From Streptomyces sp. ISL-87 (GTDB taxonomy: Bacteria; Actinomycetota; Actinomycetes; Streptomycetales; Streptomycetaceae): a stretch of 58,693 bases of DNA. Positions 1 through 8,752 of this stretch are shown here, one piece after another. Both the position numbers and the translations under genes were made by a program. Every line of letters begins with the position of its first letter. The stretch's first letter is position 1. The notes below the pieces were generated by a model, which ran no database searches, had not been told where the DNA came from, and worked only from the letters and a program-made list of their open reading frames with translations. The stretch lies in the NCBI RefSeq assembly GCF_018614095.1, contig NZ_JAGGOY010000037.1, positions 1 through 58,693 on the forward strand, given 5' to 3'.

Positions 1-885
1 GCCGGTAGGTGTACCGGGCATGCCCGGCCCCCTCGGCTATCGCTGTCGTCGTCATGATGATGAAACTATCCGACCCCACTGACAACGAATGAAAGTGCAG
101 GTCACAGCAGATGCGCAGAGAACTCCGCCGCTACGCGGCTCCGCCCCAAGGACCCATTCCTCCCCGGCCTGAAGGCCGGGGCATCCTGGGAGAAATCAGG
201 TGACCGCCCGCGGAGTCCGAGGCCTCCCCGGCCTGGCTTGTGCTCCTGTGCCCCGCGCACACCGAGGGCGCCCTCCCAGGGTGGACCGGCACCGAGACCC
301 ACCCGGACGACGGTGGCTTCGCCTGCGGGACCGTTATGGACTTCCGCACGACCGAGCAGATCCTGCAGTCACACGCCGGCCTGTGGCTCACACCCTGACG
401 GACGTGGACCCGCGGGCGCTCAACAGAACCTGGCCGGCGTTCCTGGACCAGGCTGCCACCGTCCTGCTTGCTCGCCTGGAGGTGCGCACAGTGTGCGGGC
501 CAGCCGCCGTCCGCAGCATTGCCAGGGCCGAGTCCTTCGGCCTTGGGTGGCGTGCTCGCGGTCGGCGGGCGCCTTCGTGGGTGAACCGGCCCTCGGCCAC
601 GAGGCGTTTGACGCACAGCCGTACCTGCTGGTCGCTCATGCCGAGGGTCGCGCACTGGGCGCGGCGCGTCTACTACGCCCTCATCGATGAGGCAGCGGCT
701 AAGGCACCGGCCACCGACGCCGCCGTGGACGCACTCGCCACGCGCGTCGTCGACACCCTGCTGCACGGCATCGGCAAACCGGCACTCCCTGATACGGATT
801 CTTCGAACGCCGGGCCCGGCAGCGCGTTCGGGTGCCCGCGTGAAAATAGGAGCCATGTACATAGTAGCCATGTATTGTATTTCGC
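1..885. other. no intact gene; gene remnants
   Basis: I see no convincing complete gene here. The plus-strand frame around 236-409 ends in a protein-like stretch (TETHPDDGGFACGTVMDF, then TTEQILQSHAGLWLTP and a stop), and the minus frame near 560-639 begins MSDQQVRLCVKRLVAEGRF like a helix-turn-helix start. Neither extends into a full domain, so both look like decayed pieces. The longer open frames across this stretch lack recognisable domains and are explained by high GC content. Confidence 0.5.
851..874 (+). promoter_or_regulatory. direct repeat before the MarR pair, possible operator
   Basis: AGCCATGTA occurs twice (851-859 and 866-874), 15 bp apart, in an AT-richer stretch that ends 11 bp before the ATG at 886. 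There is no Shine-Dalgarno, so the gene may be leaderless and the repeats would then overlap the core promoter. This fits an autoregulatory site, which is inference. Confidence 0.35.
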
Positions 886-1368
886 ATGAGTTCAGCAGCT
901 GAGAGCGCCACGGCGGGATTCCTGGTCTGGCGCTTGTCGATGAAGTGGCGGGTAGCCGTCGACCGGGCGGTCGCGCCGCTGGGCCTGACCCATGCCCAGT
1001 ACGCGTTGATGGCGTCGCTGTACGGCATGCAGCGCTCCGGACTGCAGCCCAGCCAGCGTCGGCTCGCCGACCACACAGGGCTCGAACCGCTTTACGTTTC
1101 CAAACTCGCCCGCGCCCTGGAGGCCGCCGGACTCGTCGCCCGCACCCGGGACCCGGACGACCCGCGCGCCATGCAGCTGTCGCTCACCGAGCAAGGGCAC
1201 GACATCACACGCCGCGCGATCAAGGTGGTCCAGGGGCTACTGGACCAGTTGCTGGAGCCGCTCGGGGGACAGGACAGCCCGCGCGCACGGCAGTTGACCC
1301 GCGAGCTGGCGACCCTGCTCGACGTACCTCTTGATCCACACGCCGAAAACGAGAAGGAGCAGTCATGA
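886..1368 (+). CDS. MarR-family transcriptional regulator
   Basis: A 160-aa winged-helix regulator. Residues about 30-100 form the MarR fold, with the recognition region near LADHTGLEPLYVSKLARALE and the wing RTRDPDDPRAMQLSLTEQG. MarR proteins bind palindromic operators and are usually released by aromatic ligands or oxidants. The start at 886 is chosen because the MarR domain begins soon after it; no ribosome binding site is visible, suggesting leaderless translation. Its stop overlaps the next gene by 4 bp, so the two are translationally coupled. The target cannot be read from the sequence. Confidence 0.85.
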   Translation: MSSAAESATAGFLVWRLSMKWRVAVDRAVAPLGLTHAQYALMASLYGMQRSGLQPSQRRLADHTGLEPLYVSKLARALEAAGLVARTRDPDDPRAMQLSLTEQGHDITRRAIKVVQGLLDQLLEPLGGQDSPRARQLTRELATLLDVPLDPHAENEKEQS

Positions 1369-1811
1369 CCACCACCGCACCCACAGTCAATGCCCGTGTC
1401 ATCGCCCTGGCGCACTATGCCGGGCGTGCCCTCGCGGAAGGCGTGGTGGCCCGCCACGGCGCCACGTTCCACCAGAATGTGACGCTCCGGGTCGTCGTGG
1501 TCGCGGGCGGGTCCATCGGCCGCGACGAGCTCGTCGCCGACGTCACCGGCTCGCTGAAGACCGACGAGTCGTTCGTGCGCGGCGTAATCGAGGAGCTGAC
1601 GGCCGCGAAGCTGCTGGAAGCGGACCCGGCACAGGCGTCCCGGATGCGGCTCACGGACGCCGGACGGGAGCTCTACGAGAGCACCGCCGCTGAGACCGCC
1701 GAGATCGCCGCCCGGCTGTACGCCGGTATTCCGTCCGAGGACCTTGCGATCGCGGGCCGCGTGCTGGCACTGATCACGGAGCGCGCGAACGCCGAGTTGG
1801 CCGGCGCCTGA
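1365..1811 (+). CDS. MarR-like winged-helix protein
   Basis: A 148-aa protein that starts in an ATGA overlap with the preceding MarR gene. Residues about 45-105 resemble a MarR winged helix (SFVRGVIEELTAAKLLEADP, then RMRLTDAGRELYE), with flanking helices for dimerisation. The pair probably forms a two-gene regulatory unit; paired MarR-like genes often encode a sensor and a partner. Function beyond DNA binding is not visible. Confidence 0.75.
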   Translation: MTTTAPTVNARVIALAHYAGRALAEGVVARHGATFHQNVTLRVVVVAGGSIGRDELVADVTGSLKTDESFVRGVIEELTAAKLLEADPAQASRMRLTDAGRELYESTAAETAEIAARLYAGIPSEDLAIAGRVLALITERANAELAGA

Positions 1812-1827
1812 GGTTCTGTCTCACCCA

Positions 1828-1946
1828 TCACGACCGGGGCCAGATCATGAGTGCGGCGGCGGTGACGGTGCCCAGGAAGACGTATCCCCGCTTGTCATAG
1901 GCACGCGGATCTTGTCCATGACCGGCGCGAACTGGGTGCAGTCCGC
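1828..1946 (-). mobile_element. IS5-family transposase remnant (C-terminus, frameshifted)
   Basis: The minus strand encodes DCTQFAPVMDKIRVP in one frame and, in another, RAYDKRGYVFLGTVTAAAL followed by a stop. Both are pieces of the C-terminal half of actinobacterial IS5-family transposases but they are out of frame with each other, so the gene is dead. It stands tail-first against a second, plus-strand transposase tail. Confidence 0.6.
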
Positions 1947-1970
1947 CATTCAGCGTCGGCGAGGGCCTCC

Positions 1971-2084
1971 CGCATCAACCGCGTGAAACAGCGGCGGGGC
2001 ATCGCCACCCGCTACGAGAAGACCGCCACCGTCTATCTGGCCGGACTCCACGTCGCGGGTGTCTTCCTCTGGTCCGCTCGATGA
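1971..2084 (+). mobile_element. IS5-family transposase C-terminal remnant
   Basis: The frame reads RINRVKQRRGIATRYEKTA, continues TVYLAGLHVAGVFLWSAR and stops. This is the standard C-terminal end of Streptomyces IS5-type transposases (R-x3-RLKQWRGIATRYxKTA). Everything upstream of about 1971 is missing, so it is a fragment and not an active element. Confidence 0.65.
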
Positions 2085-2111
2085 TTCGAAGGAGACCATT
2101 CGAAGGAGACC
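2084..2111 (+). repeat. 14-bp perfect tandem duplication
   Basis: ATTCGAAGGAGACC occurs twice without a gap (2084-2097, 2098-2111), directly after the transposase stop and 2 bp before the stop of the minus-strand oxidoreductase. It may be a trace of IS insertion or of replication slippage. Confidence 0.8.
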
Positions 2112-2113
2112 AT

Positions 2114-3037
2114 TTAGGGGACAAGGACGACCTTGCCGAGGTTGCGGCGCTGCTCGATGAGGGTGTGGGCTCGGGCAGCTTCGCGGAGGGGGATCTCCTC
2201 GTGTACGGCTGTGCGCAGGGTGCCGGCGTCGCGCATCTGCCAGAGCTCGCGCAGCCAGCGGTCGTAGAGTTCAGGCTTGCCAACGGCGATGGCCCGCATC
2301 TGGAAGCCGATCATCGAGGCGCCGCGGACCAGGAGTTCGTACGCCTCTACCGTGCCGCCGCCGGAGCTGAAGGCCACAAGTCGGCCGCCTGTGGCCAGGG
2401 CCCGAACGGCGGGGCCGAGAAGGTCACCGCCGACGCCGTCGAGAATCACGTCGTACGGTGTGCCCCAGTCGACGTCCTCGTATAGGAGGACCTCGTCGGC
2501 GCCCAGCCCTCGGACGAAGTCAGCCTTGTCGGCGCTGCTGACGGCGGCGACGACACGTGCTGCCCCACCGGCCTTGGCGTACTGGAGGGCGAGCGTGCCC
2601 ACTGCGCTGGCCGCCGCCGTGACCAGGACCGACTCGCCGGGCTCCATGCGCGCGGCTTCGTAGGCACCGCGAGCCACCAGCCCGCTGCGGACCAGCGCGA
2701 CCGCCTCCACGGCGGTTGCGCCGTCCGGGATCCGGGAAGTCATGGCGGTGTTCAGGACCGCGAACTCGGCGTAGGCGTCGGCGAAGCACAGCCCGGTGAC
2801 GCGGTCTCCGACGCCGAAGGCGGTGACTCCCGCACCTGAGGCGACGATCTCCCCGGCGACCTCGCCTCCGAACGAGATCGGCTCGCTGCCCTCCCGCACC
2901 TTGCGCACAGTGGGCAGGGTCACCCCCACCGCCTCGACCCGGATCAACAGCTCCCCGGCTCCCGCCTCGGGCCGGCCGACCTCCTCGGCGAACAACACCT
3001 CGGGTCCACCGTTGACCTCATGACGAATGCGCAGCAC
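2114..3037 (-). CDS. zinc-independent NADPH:quinone oxidoreductase / MDR-family dehydrogenase
   Basis: A 307-aa medium-chain dehydrogenase/reductase of the quinone-oxidoreductase type. The N-terminal GroES-like half contains SFGGEVAGEIVASGAGV, and the Rossmann half has the nucleotide-binding region VTAAASAVGTLALQYAKAGG. The catalytic-zinc cysteines of alcohol dehydrogenases are absent. GTG at 3037 is chosen because AGGGGAGG sits just upstream; an in-frame ATG at 3103 would read through the operator. It is divergent from a MarR gene, and the two share a palindrome, so it is probably induced by an electrophile or quinone sensed by that regulator. Confidence 0.85.
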   Translation of the reverse strand: MLRIRHEVNGGPEVLFAEEVGRPEAGAGELLIRVEAVGVTLPTVRKVREGSEPISFGGEVAGEIVASGAGVTAFGVGDRVTGLCFADAYAEFAVLNTAMTSRIPDGATAVEAVALVRSGLVARGAYEAARMEPGESVLVTAAASAVGTLALQYAKAGGAARVVAAVSSADKADFVRGLGADEVLLYEDVDWGTPYDVILDGVGGDLLGPAVRALATGGRLVAFSSGGGTVEAYELLVRGASMIGFQMRAIAVGKPELYDRWLRELWQMRDAGTLRTAVHEEIPLREAARAHTLIEQRRNLGKVVLVP

Positions 3038-3087
3038 AGGACCTCCCCTGTCCGGTTTCATTGGATGCCCCAACGATATGAGGAAAG

Positions 3088-3106
3088 TCATTGGGAAGTC
3101 CAATGA
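3088..3106. promoter_or_regulatory. palindromic MarR operator between divergent genes
   Basis: TCATTGG-GAAGT-CCAATGA is a perfect 7-bp inverted repeat with a 5-bp centre. It lies 51 bp upstream of the oxidoreductase start and 20 bp before the MarR start. A related half site (CATTGGATGCCCCAACG) begins at about 3059. Arrangement and symmetry match MarR autoregulation of a divergent target. Confidence 0.6.
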
Positions 3107-3126
3107 ATTTTGGATAGGCTGAGCAC

Positions 3127-3570
3127 ATGGCCTCGGACCTGCAGCGCATCCAGTCCCTGCCGACCTGGCTCGTCGGCCGTCTCGCGGCGCGTGGCCGGGG
3201 TATGGTCGCCGACGCGATCGCCGTGGAGGGGCTGAAGCTCATGCACCACGCGGTGCTGGCCGCGACCGCCGAATACGGGCCCATCACCCAGGCCGACCTA
3301 GGCCGCCGATTGGCCGTCGACCCCAAGGACATGGTCGGCGCACTCAACCACCTCCAGAAGCAAGGCCTCGTCCTACGCGCCCCCGACCCCTCCGACCGCC
3401 GCAAGAACGCCGTCACCGTCACCCCGGAGGGCACGGCCGCCCTCACCCGCTGCGCAGCTCTGGCCAAGGCCGCCAATGCCGAGCTGCTGGCACCCCTCAC
3501 CCCGGACGAGCAGAAGCAGCTGATGGCCCTGCTGACCCGACTTCACGAAGCAGCGGAGAACCCGGCCTGA
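3127..3570 (+). CDS. MarR-family regulator of the adjacent oxidoreductase
   Basis: A 147-aa MarR protein. Residues about 40-105 hold the winged helix: PITQADLGRRLAVDPKDMVG then LQKQGLVLRAPDPSDRRKNA, with the DRR wing motif that defines the family. It is divergent from the quinone oxidoreductase, with the 19-bp palindrome between them, so it most likely represses both. Predicted ligand: an electrophilic or phenolic compound (family inference). Confidence 0.88.
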   Translation: MASDLQRIQSLPTWLVGRLAARGRGMVADAIAVEGLKLMHHAVLAATAEYGPITQADLGRRLAVDPKDMVGALNHLQKQGLVLRAPDPSDRRKNAVTVTPEGTAALTRCAALAKAANAELLAPLTPDEQKQLMALLTRLHEAAENPA

Positions 3571-3579
3571 TCCGAAAGA

Positions 3580-3813
3580 AAGGGCCTAGTCGCGGCCGCC
3601 GGAGACCACGCCATGGCATTCGCCGCGTACGAGAGGCGGATGCGGCCGTACACCGCCGAGCACCGAGCGCTGGGCCGCGAGGGCGCCGAACGGTTCTTCA
3701 TGCCCGCCCCGACCCAGGAAATCCTCGACGTGCTCGCCGCCAACACCCCTGAACACACGCGCGCCGAACCGATCCGGCTGCCCGACTACGAGCGCACCAC
3801 CGAGACCGCATGA
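3580..3813 (+). pseudogene. C-terminal remnant of a flavin-dependent monooxygenase
   Basis: The open frame runs LVAAAGDHAMAFAAYERRM, RPYTAEHRALGREGAERFF and ends LPDYERTTETA. This resembles the last 70 residues of FAD monooxygenases, where the C-terminal helix carries AYERRxRPY. The FAD-binding and catalytic parts are missing and the frame begins directly after the MarR stop, so it is a truncated copy and unlikely to fold alone. Confidence 0.55.
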
Positions 3814-3888
3814 ACCACGGGCTCATCGTCCGTGGCCAGGGCGTGGCCGGAGCCGCGCAAGGAGAGGCTGCACCGTCCGCGTCATGCT

Positions 3889-4293
3889 TCACGCTTTCCG
3901 AGCAGATCCTCCACGACGGCCGTCCCGTGTCACGGAGGCGATCAGGGCGGAGAGGGCGAAGGTCACCACGAGGCTTGCCGTCATGACCATGCCCACGCCG
4001 ATCACGAAGAGGCCGCTGGAGTCATCCGACCAGTCGTAGTAGGTGGCGGCGGCCAGACCGGCCGTGGTGCCGAGCACGGCGCCCGTGACGTGGCGCCGGG
4101 AAGCCGCCCAGTACACCGGTGCCAGCAGGGTCAGCACCAGCCCGATCACCTGCCACGCCTCGTACGGGCCCGTCACCGAACCGTCGGGGTGCACGTCACG
4201 ACGCTGGTCCCAGCCCAGCCAGGCGGCCCATGCCGCAACCGGAACGAGAAACAGCAACAGGAAGGGGGTGGGATTCAGTGGCTTCTGGCGCAT
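3889..4293 (-). CDS. small integral membrane protein, unknown function
   Basis: A 134-aa protein with about four hydrophobic segments: residues 10-25, 43-60, 68-85 and 98-122 (for example LFVIGVGMVMTASLVVTFAL). It has a short basic tail. ATG at 4293 is chosen because it places the first membrane segment close to the N-terminus; its ribosome binding site is weak, so a more upstream start is possible. No family recognised; nothing in the context suggests a role. Confidence 0.55.
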   Translation of the reverse strand: MRQKPLNPTPFLLLFLVPVAAWAAWLGWDQRRDVHPDGSVTGPYEAWQVIGLVLTLLAPVYWAASRRHVTGAVLGTTAGLAAATYYDWSDDSSGLFVIGVGMVMTASLVVTFALSALIASVTRDGRRGGSARKA

Positions 4294-4501
4294 GGCCCAA
4301 GCGTCCCGGCCGGCTCCGGCACCGGGCAGAGCGCACGTACTCACCTCCCCTGAGTAGCCGGACACCCACAGACCGGCCACGACAGATGCCGGACGCAAGA
4401 TTTTGTTTTTGGTGGGCGCGCCGGGTGGGGTGGGCTGCGGGGGTGGTGGGCGGTGATGGGTTAGAACGGGGGGTCATGGAGCCGGTACCGCTGAGGGTGA
4501 C

Positions 4502-6115
4502 GTGATGGCGCATGACAGGGCAGAGGGAGATCCCGGTGAGGGCGCGGGGGGCCGGGGTGGGCCGGGGCGCAGGCGGGTGCTGGGGATCGCCGCCGGTGTC
4601 GTGACGTCGCAGGCGTGGCTGGGTACGGGCGCGGCGGCGACGCAGGCCAAGGGCCTCGCGGTGGAGGCCGGAGGCGGCGGGCTGGATGTGGCCGCCGAGA
4701 ACGCCCGTGCGGGGTCGCCCGACTGGCGGATCACCCGGGCCGGTCCGGCGCGTGCCATCGAGGGGTTCGCCGACCGGGCCAGCGTGTGTTCCGGTGAGGT
4801 GCTCGCCCTGCGCGTGTCGACGGCCTCCGCCTCCTACACCGTCTCGGCGTACAGGATGGGCTGGTACGGCGGAGCCAGGGCACGTCTCGTCTGGCGCTCC
4901 AGGGCCCTGCCGGGTCTGCGTCAGGCACCGGCGCGGCTCGAACCCGGCACGCGGATGGTGGGTACGCGGTGGCGGCAGACGGCGGAAGTGGACACGTCCG
5001 GCTGGCCGGAGGGGAGTTATCTGCTGCGTCTTGATGCCCTGGACGGGCAGGCGGGGCAGCGGTTCGTGCCCGTCACCGTCCGCAGTGCGTCCGCTGTCGG
5101 CCGGACGGTCGTGGTGAACGCGGTCGCCACCTGGCAGGCGTACAACCGGTGGGGTGGCGCCGACTTGTACAAGGGCGCTTCGGGGAAGAAGGCCTCACGG
5201 TCCCTCCAGGTCAGCTTCGACCGCCCGTACGGCAGCGGGCACGGCGCCGGTCAGTTCCTCGTCTACGAGGCCCCGCTGATCGCACTGGCCGAACGGCTGG
5301 GGCTCCCGCTGGCCTACGCGACGGGGGTGGACGTGGCCCGTGAGCCGGAGCTCCTGCGCGGGGCCGCGGCCATGGTCTCGCTGGGGCACGACGAGTACTG
5401 GAGCCCCGAGCAGCGGCGCCACGTCACCGCGGCGCGCGACGCGGGGATGAACCTGGCGGTGCTCGGCGCCAACTGCTGCTACCGGCGCATCCGTTTCGAA
5501 CCGTCTGCCGTGGGGGCGGACCGGATCGTGGTCTGTTACAAGGACGACTACGCCGAGGATCCCGGCTTCCGGCGCGGCGGTCCTCCGACGAACGACTACC
5601 GCAGGGCGCCGTTGCCCGATCCCGAGAGTTCCCTGCTCGGCGTGATCTACGACGGCTATCCGGTGGACGCGCCGTACGTGGTGTCGAACCCGGATCACTG
5701 GCTGCTGACGGGTACCGGTGCGCGGCTCGGCGATTCCTTCCCCCATCTGGTGGGCGTCGAGTACGACAGGGTGAACACCGCGCACCCCACGCCTCGGCCG
5801 ATCGAGGTCCTGGCGCACTCGCCGGTGGTACGCAAGGGCCGTCCCTCGCACGCCGATACGGTGTACTTCTCTCTGGCGGGCGGGGCCGGGGTGTTCTCCA
5901 CGGGCACGATGCGCTGGGTCGAATCCCTCGACGCGAGCGGGCCCGGCGGGGGCAAGGCGCATCACGGCCTGGACGCACGGGCCGCGCGGTTCACGCGCAC
6001 GGTCACGGCGAACGTCCTACGGGCGTTCGCGCGCGGGCCGGCCGGCCGCGCCAGGCCCGCCCGGGACAATCTGGCCGCCTACTACGGGCCGCGGGCCACG
6101 ATTCCGGGCGCGTAG
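4502..6115 (+). CDS. Tat-exported N,N-dimethylformamidase-beta-like protein
   Basis: A 537-aa protein with a twin-arginine type leader (GRRRVLGIAAG near residue 23-33), so probably secreted folded. The body matches the large domain annotated as N,N-dimethylformamidase beta subunit-like: YRMGWYGGARARLVW near residue 120, VVNAVATWQAYNRWGG near 200, SLGHDEYWSPEQRRHV near 300. In dimethylformamidase this domain holds a mononuclear iron; whether the metal ligands are all kept here I cannot confirm. Substrate unknown. GTG 4502 and ATG 4505 are both possible starts. Followed after 73 bp by the LCP gene, so perhaps an envelope operon. Confidence 0.7.
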   Translation: MMAHDRAEGDPGEGAGGRGGPGRRRVLGIAAGVVTSQAWLGTGAAATQAKGLAVEAGGGGLDVAAENARAGSPDWRITRAGPARAIEGFADRASVCSGEVLALRVSTASASYTVSAYRMGWYGGARARLVWRSRALPGLRQAPARLEPGTRMVGTRWRQTAEVDTSGWPEGSYLLRLDALDGQAGQRFVPVTVRSASAVGRTVVVNAVATWQAYNRWGGADLYKGASGKKASRSLQVSFDRPYGSGHGAGQFLVYEAPLIALAERLGLPLAYATGVDVAREPELLRGAAAMVSLGHDEYWSPEQRRHVTAARDAGMNLAVLGANCCYRRIRFEPSAVGADRIVVCYKDDYAEDPGFRRGGPPTNDYRRAPLPDPESSLLGVIYDGYPVDAPYVVSNPDHWLLTGTGARLGDSFPHLVGVEYDRVNTAHPTPRPIEVLAHSPVVRKGRPSHADTVYFSLAGGAGVFSTGTMRWVESLDASGPGGGKAHHGLDARAARFTRTVTANVLRAFARGPAGRARPARDNLAAYYGPRATIPGA

Positions 6116-6188
6116 CCGCGCTTTGTGCGCACCGACCCAGTACCTTCTCCTCCTGACCCGATTTGTCCTTATGTGCGGGGGTTGTTTG

Positions 6189-7505
6189 ATGCGCCGTTCC
6201 ACCGCTGTTCTCTCCCTGCTGGCAACCCTCGTCTCCGGCTCCTGCGTGGCCGCGGCGCAGGCCTTCCCGGCGGCGGACGGTCCGCCGCGCGGCGGACACG
6301 GCCGCGGCACCAACATCCTGGTCGTCGGCGTCGACAGCCGCGCCGGGCTCTCGGCCGCCGAGAAGAACCGGCTGCATGTGGGCGGCAAGGGGTGCAACTG
6401 CACCGACGTGATGATGCTCGTGCACCTGTCCCAGGACGAGCGGCGCGCGAGCGTCGTCTCCATCCCGCGTGACTCGTACGTCGAGTACGCCGACATCGAC
6501 CCCGCTCGCCTCGGCAAGGTCAACGGGGCGTACGCGATCGGCGGTGGTCCGCTGACCGTGCGCACCGTAGAGAAGGCCACCGGCCTGCGCATCGACCATT
6601 ACCTGGAGACCGGTTTCACCGGCTTCGAGCAGGCGGTCGACGATCTCGGGGGCGCCACCGTGTGCACGGACAAGCCGCTCAAGGACGAGAACTCCGGCCT
6701 CGACATCACCGCGGGCACCCACCACATCGGCGGGAACGGGGCACTGCGTTACGCCCGGGCCCGGCACATCAACCGGCCGGGGGACCTCGGCCGCGTCCGG
6801 CGCCAACAGCGCCTGGTGACCGATTTGTTGGTGCGGCTCAAGGCGGAGGGCGCGCTGTCCGGCCCGGTGAGCACGGCCCGCACGGTCCGCACCCTGCTGA
6901 AGTCCGTACGCACCGACGAACGCACGGGCCTGGACGATCTGGTCCGCATCGGCTGGGCACTGGGCCGGCTGTCCGCCGACCGGACCGAGTTCGCCACCGT
7001 CCCGATCGACATCTTCGACCACCGCGTGCCCGGCGTGGGATCCACGCTGGTGTGGCACAAGTCCCGTTCCGAGGCGTTGTGGGACGCCCTGGGCAATGAC
7101 CGCCCGATCACCGGCGACACCCGTATCCAGCCCGCCCCGAAGACACCGGCCCGTACCAACCCCGCCGGCATCGCGGTCCGCGTGGACGACGCCGCTGTCG
7201 CCGCGGCCCTGCGCGCCAACGGCTTCGTCGTCACCGACACCTCGCAGTCCGCGCCGTCGGTGCGTCCCGAGGGCCCCGTGGTCATCAGCTACGCCGCCGG
7301 CAAGGAGGAGGACGCGGCCACCCTCGCGGCCGCCCTTCCCGGATCCCGGCTGCGCGTCGTGCCGGGGCACGACACGCACTTCGACGTCGCCGTCGGAACT
7401 CAGCCCGTCAGGGTCGAGAAGGTGACCTACGACCGCAACGTCGCCGAGGGCGCCCCGGTGACCGCCGACCGGCTCAGCTGCGCCGGCGGTGGTACGGGAG
7501 GGTGA
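6189..7505 (+). CDS. LytR-CpsA-Psr (LCP) family cell-wall glycopolymer transferase
   Basis: A 438-aa protein with a signal peptide or anchor at residues 1-28 (AVLSLLATLVSGSCVAAAQA). The LCP domain spans about 35-250: NILVVGVDSRAG, MMLVHLSQD, SIPRDSYVEY, GKVNGAYAIGG and RYARARHIN-GDLGRVRRQQ, which includes the arginines that bind the lipid pyrophosphate. A LytR_C domain follows at about 340-425. LCP proteins attach teichoic-acid-like or arabinogalactan polymers to peptidoglycan. ATG 6189 is chosen for the signal peptide and the GGGGG just upstream; the frame stays open to 6123. Confidence 0.88.
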   Translation: MRRSTAVLSLLATLVSGSCVAAAQAFPAADGPPRGGHGRGTNILVVGVDSRAGLSAAEKNRLHVGGKGCNCTDVMMLVHLSQDERRASVVSIPRDSYVEYADIDPARLGKVNGAYAIGGGPLTVRTVEKATGLRIDHYLETGFTGFEQAVDDLGGATVCTDKPLKDENSGLDITAGTHHIGGNGALRYARARHINRPGDLGRVRRQQRLVTDLLVRLKAEGALSGPVSTARTVRTLLKSVRTDERTGLDDLVRIGWALGRLSADRTEFATVPIDIFDHRVPGVGSTLVWHKSRSEALWDALGNDRPITGDTRIQPAPKTPARTNPAGIAVRVDDAAVAAALRANGFVVTDTSQSAPSVRPEGPVVISYAAGKEEDAATLAAALPGSRLRVVPGHDTHFDVAVGTQPVRVEKVTYDRNVAEGAPVTADRLSCAGGGTGG

Positions 7506-7587
7506 CGGGCAGGCGCCTCGTCCTTCGTGGGTGCCCGGACTCCGCGGGAGGGTCCGGGCCGCACGGGTACGGCAAGAGGGCGGGCGG

Positions 7588-8190
7588 CTACGCCTCCTCG
7601 GCGGCCTTGTCGTAGAAGCCGTCGTCGTGGATGCGCTCCACGTGCGCTTCCTGGCCGTTGGCCTTCAGCCACTCCTCGCGGAGCCGGGCCGCCTCGTCGT
7701 CGACCTCGCCGGCCGGCATCAGGCGGCCGTCCGGGGTCAGGCGCTGCGGCTTGTCGCCGACCGGGCGCCAGTCGAACTTGGCGGCGATCTTGAACAGGTC
7801 CTCCTGCGTCAGCGGGCCGCCGTTGTCCTTCTCGGCCTGGAGCGCGGTGGGGTGGTAGTCCTCGTAGCCGCCGGGCATGTGCAGCGTGAGGAAGTGGGCG
7901 CCCTCGCCGGGCGGGGTCGCCCAGGTGTGCCGGGTGCCGCTGGTGATGTGCGCCATGCTGCTGGGGCCCAGCTCGACGACCTCGTCGTCCACCTGGACGA
8001 TGAGCTTTCCGGAGACGACGAAGTAGGTTTCCGTGGACTCCGCGTGGGTGTGCAGCGGCGGACCCGACCAGGCCGGCCCCTGGCGGGTCTCCACCAGCGA
8101 CGCCGCACCGTCGGTCATCTTGCTCGACAGCACGATCTCGAACCCGCGGCGGCCTTCGGGCCGGTCCCCGGGGTGGACGATGTACGTCAT
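7588..8190 (-). CDS. cupin-domain protein
   Basis: A 200-aa single-domain cupin. Residues about 35-115 form the barrel: PPLHTHAESTETYFVVSGK (first metal motif, two His and Glu), and AHITSGTRHTWATPPGEGAH (second motif). A charged C-terminal extension is not recognised. Cupins of this type bind Fe, Mn or Ni and act as dioxygenases, isomerases or cyclases; the substrate cannot be told. GAGAGAGGG precedes the ATG at 8190. Divergent from the DUF6059 gene, it is the leftmost plausible cluster member, but its membership is uncertain. Confidence 0.75.
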   Translation of the reverse strand: MTYIVHPGDRPEGRRGFEIVLSSKMTDGAASLVETRQGPAWSGPPLHTHAESTETYFVVSGKLIVQVDDEVVELGPSSMAHITSGTRHTWATPPGEGAHFLTLHMPGGYEDYHPTALQAEKDNGGPLTQEDLFKIAAKFDWRPVGDKPQRLTPDGRLMPAGEVDDEAARLREEWLKANGQEAHVERIHDDGFYDKAAEEA

Positions 8191-8391
8191 GGAGCCCTCT
8201 CTCACCTCGACATGGCAATGTCCCGATCTAACCCAGGCCGGCCCCCGTCCAACTGCGGGCACTTTTCGCAGTTGAACGCGAATGGGCAGAACTCCGGCGA
8301 TGCTCCAGCGGTCCTCAGCTCCGTCTCCGCCGCGCCGCCCGATGGTGTGCACAGATGCCCCGTCACTGCGACGACTGGAGTGAGGTCAGAC

Positions 8392-8637
8392 GTGAGACTG
8401 TCCCTTCCCCGCCGCCTGCTGCGCTCGATCTACGGCAGCCTGGTGGCGTACGGCTCCCTCTACACCGGCGGGGAACCCAAAGGCGCGGGCGGGGTTCTCC
8501 CCGGGCCGCCGCCCCCGCCGCCCGTGCCGCCGCGCGTGCTGACCGGGCCCGGCGCGGCGCATCCGGAGCGGGTGCGGCCGGACGTTCCGCTCACGCCGAT
8601 GGAACGCGCGCTGCTGCGCGAGCTGAAGTCCGGCTGA
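8392..8637 (+). CDS. DUF6059-family small protein
   Basis: An 81-aa protein starting at GTG 8392 with GGAGTGAGG upstream. It reads LRSIYGSLVAYGSLYTGG, a proline-rich linker (PPPPPPVPP) and an end HPERVRPDVPLTPMERALLR. The pattern (short amphipathic N-terminus, YGS, then HPERVRPDxPL) is that of the DUF6059 family, small Streptomyces proteins of unknown function that often sit beside biosynthetic genes. Its stop is followed by a strong hairpin. Confidence 0.6.
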   Translation: MRLSLPRRLLRSIYGSLVAYGSLYTGGEPKGAGGVLPGPPPPPPVPPRVLTGPGAAHPERVRPDVPLTPMERALLRELKSG

Positions 8638-8694
8638 GGCTGAACTGAAGCAAGCTGAGCCAGGCTGAGCCGAGCTGAGGCCATACGGAACACG

Positions 8695-8728
8695 GCTGCC
8701 GGGGCCCGCTGGTGCGGGCCCCGGCAGC
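8695..8728. terminator. bidirectional hairpin terminator
   Basis: A perfect 15-bp inverted repeat (GCTGCCGGGGCCCGC, loop TGGT, complement) lies between the converging DUF6059 gene (+) and the SDR gene (-). The preceding 50 bp contain imperfect GCTGAGCC repeats. Confidence 0.85.
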
Positions 8729-8752
8729 TTGGTGTTCCGGTGGGTGTGCGCC

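Noticed and set aside
200..889. 229-aa plus-strand ORF at the left edge
   Set aside because: No recognisable domain, composition of a GC-frame artefact, and a different frame within it looks more protein-like; treated as remnant region.
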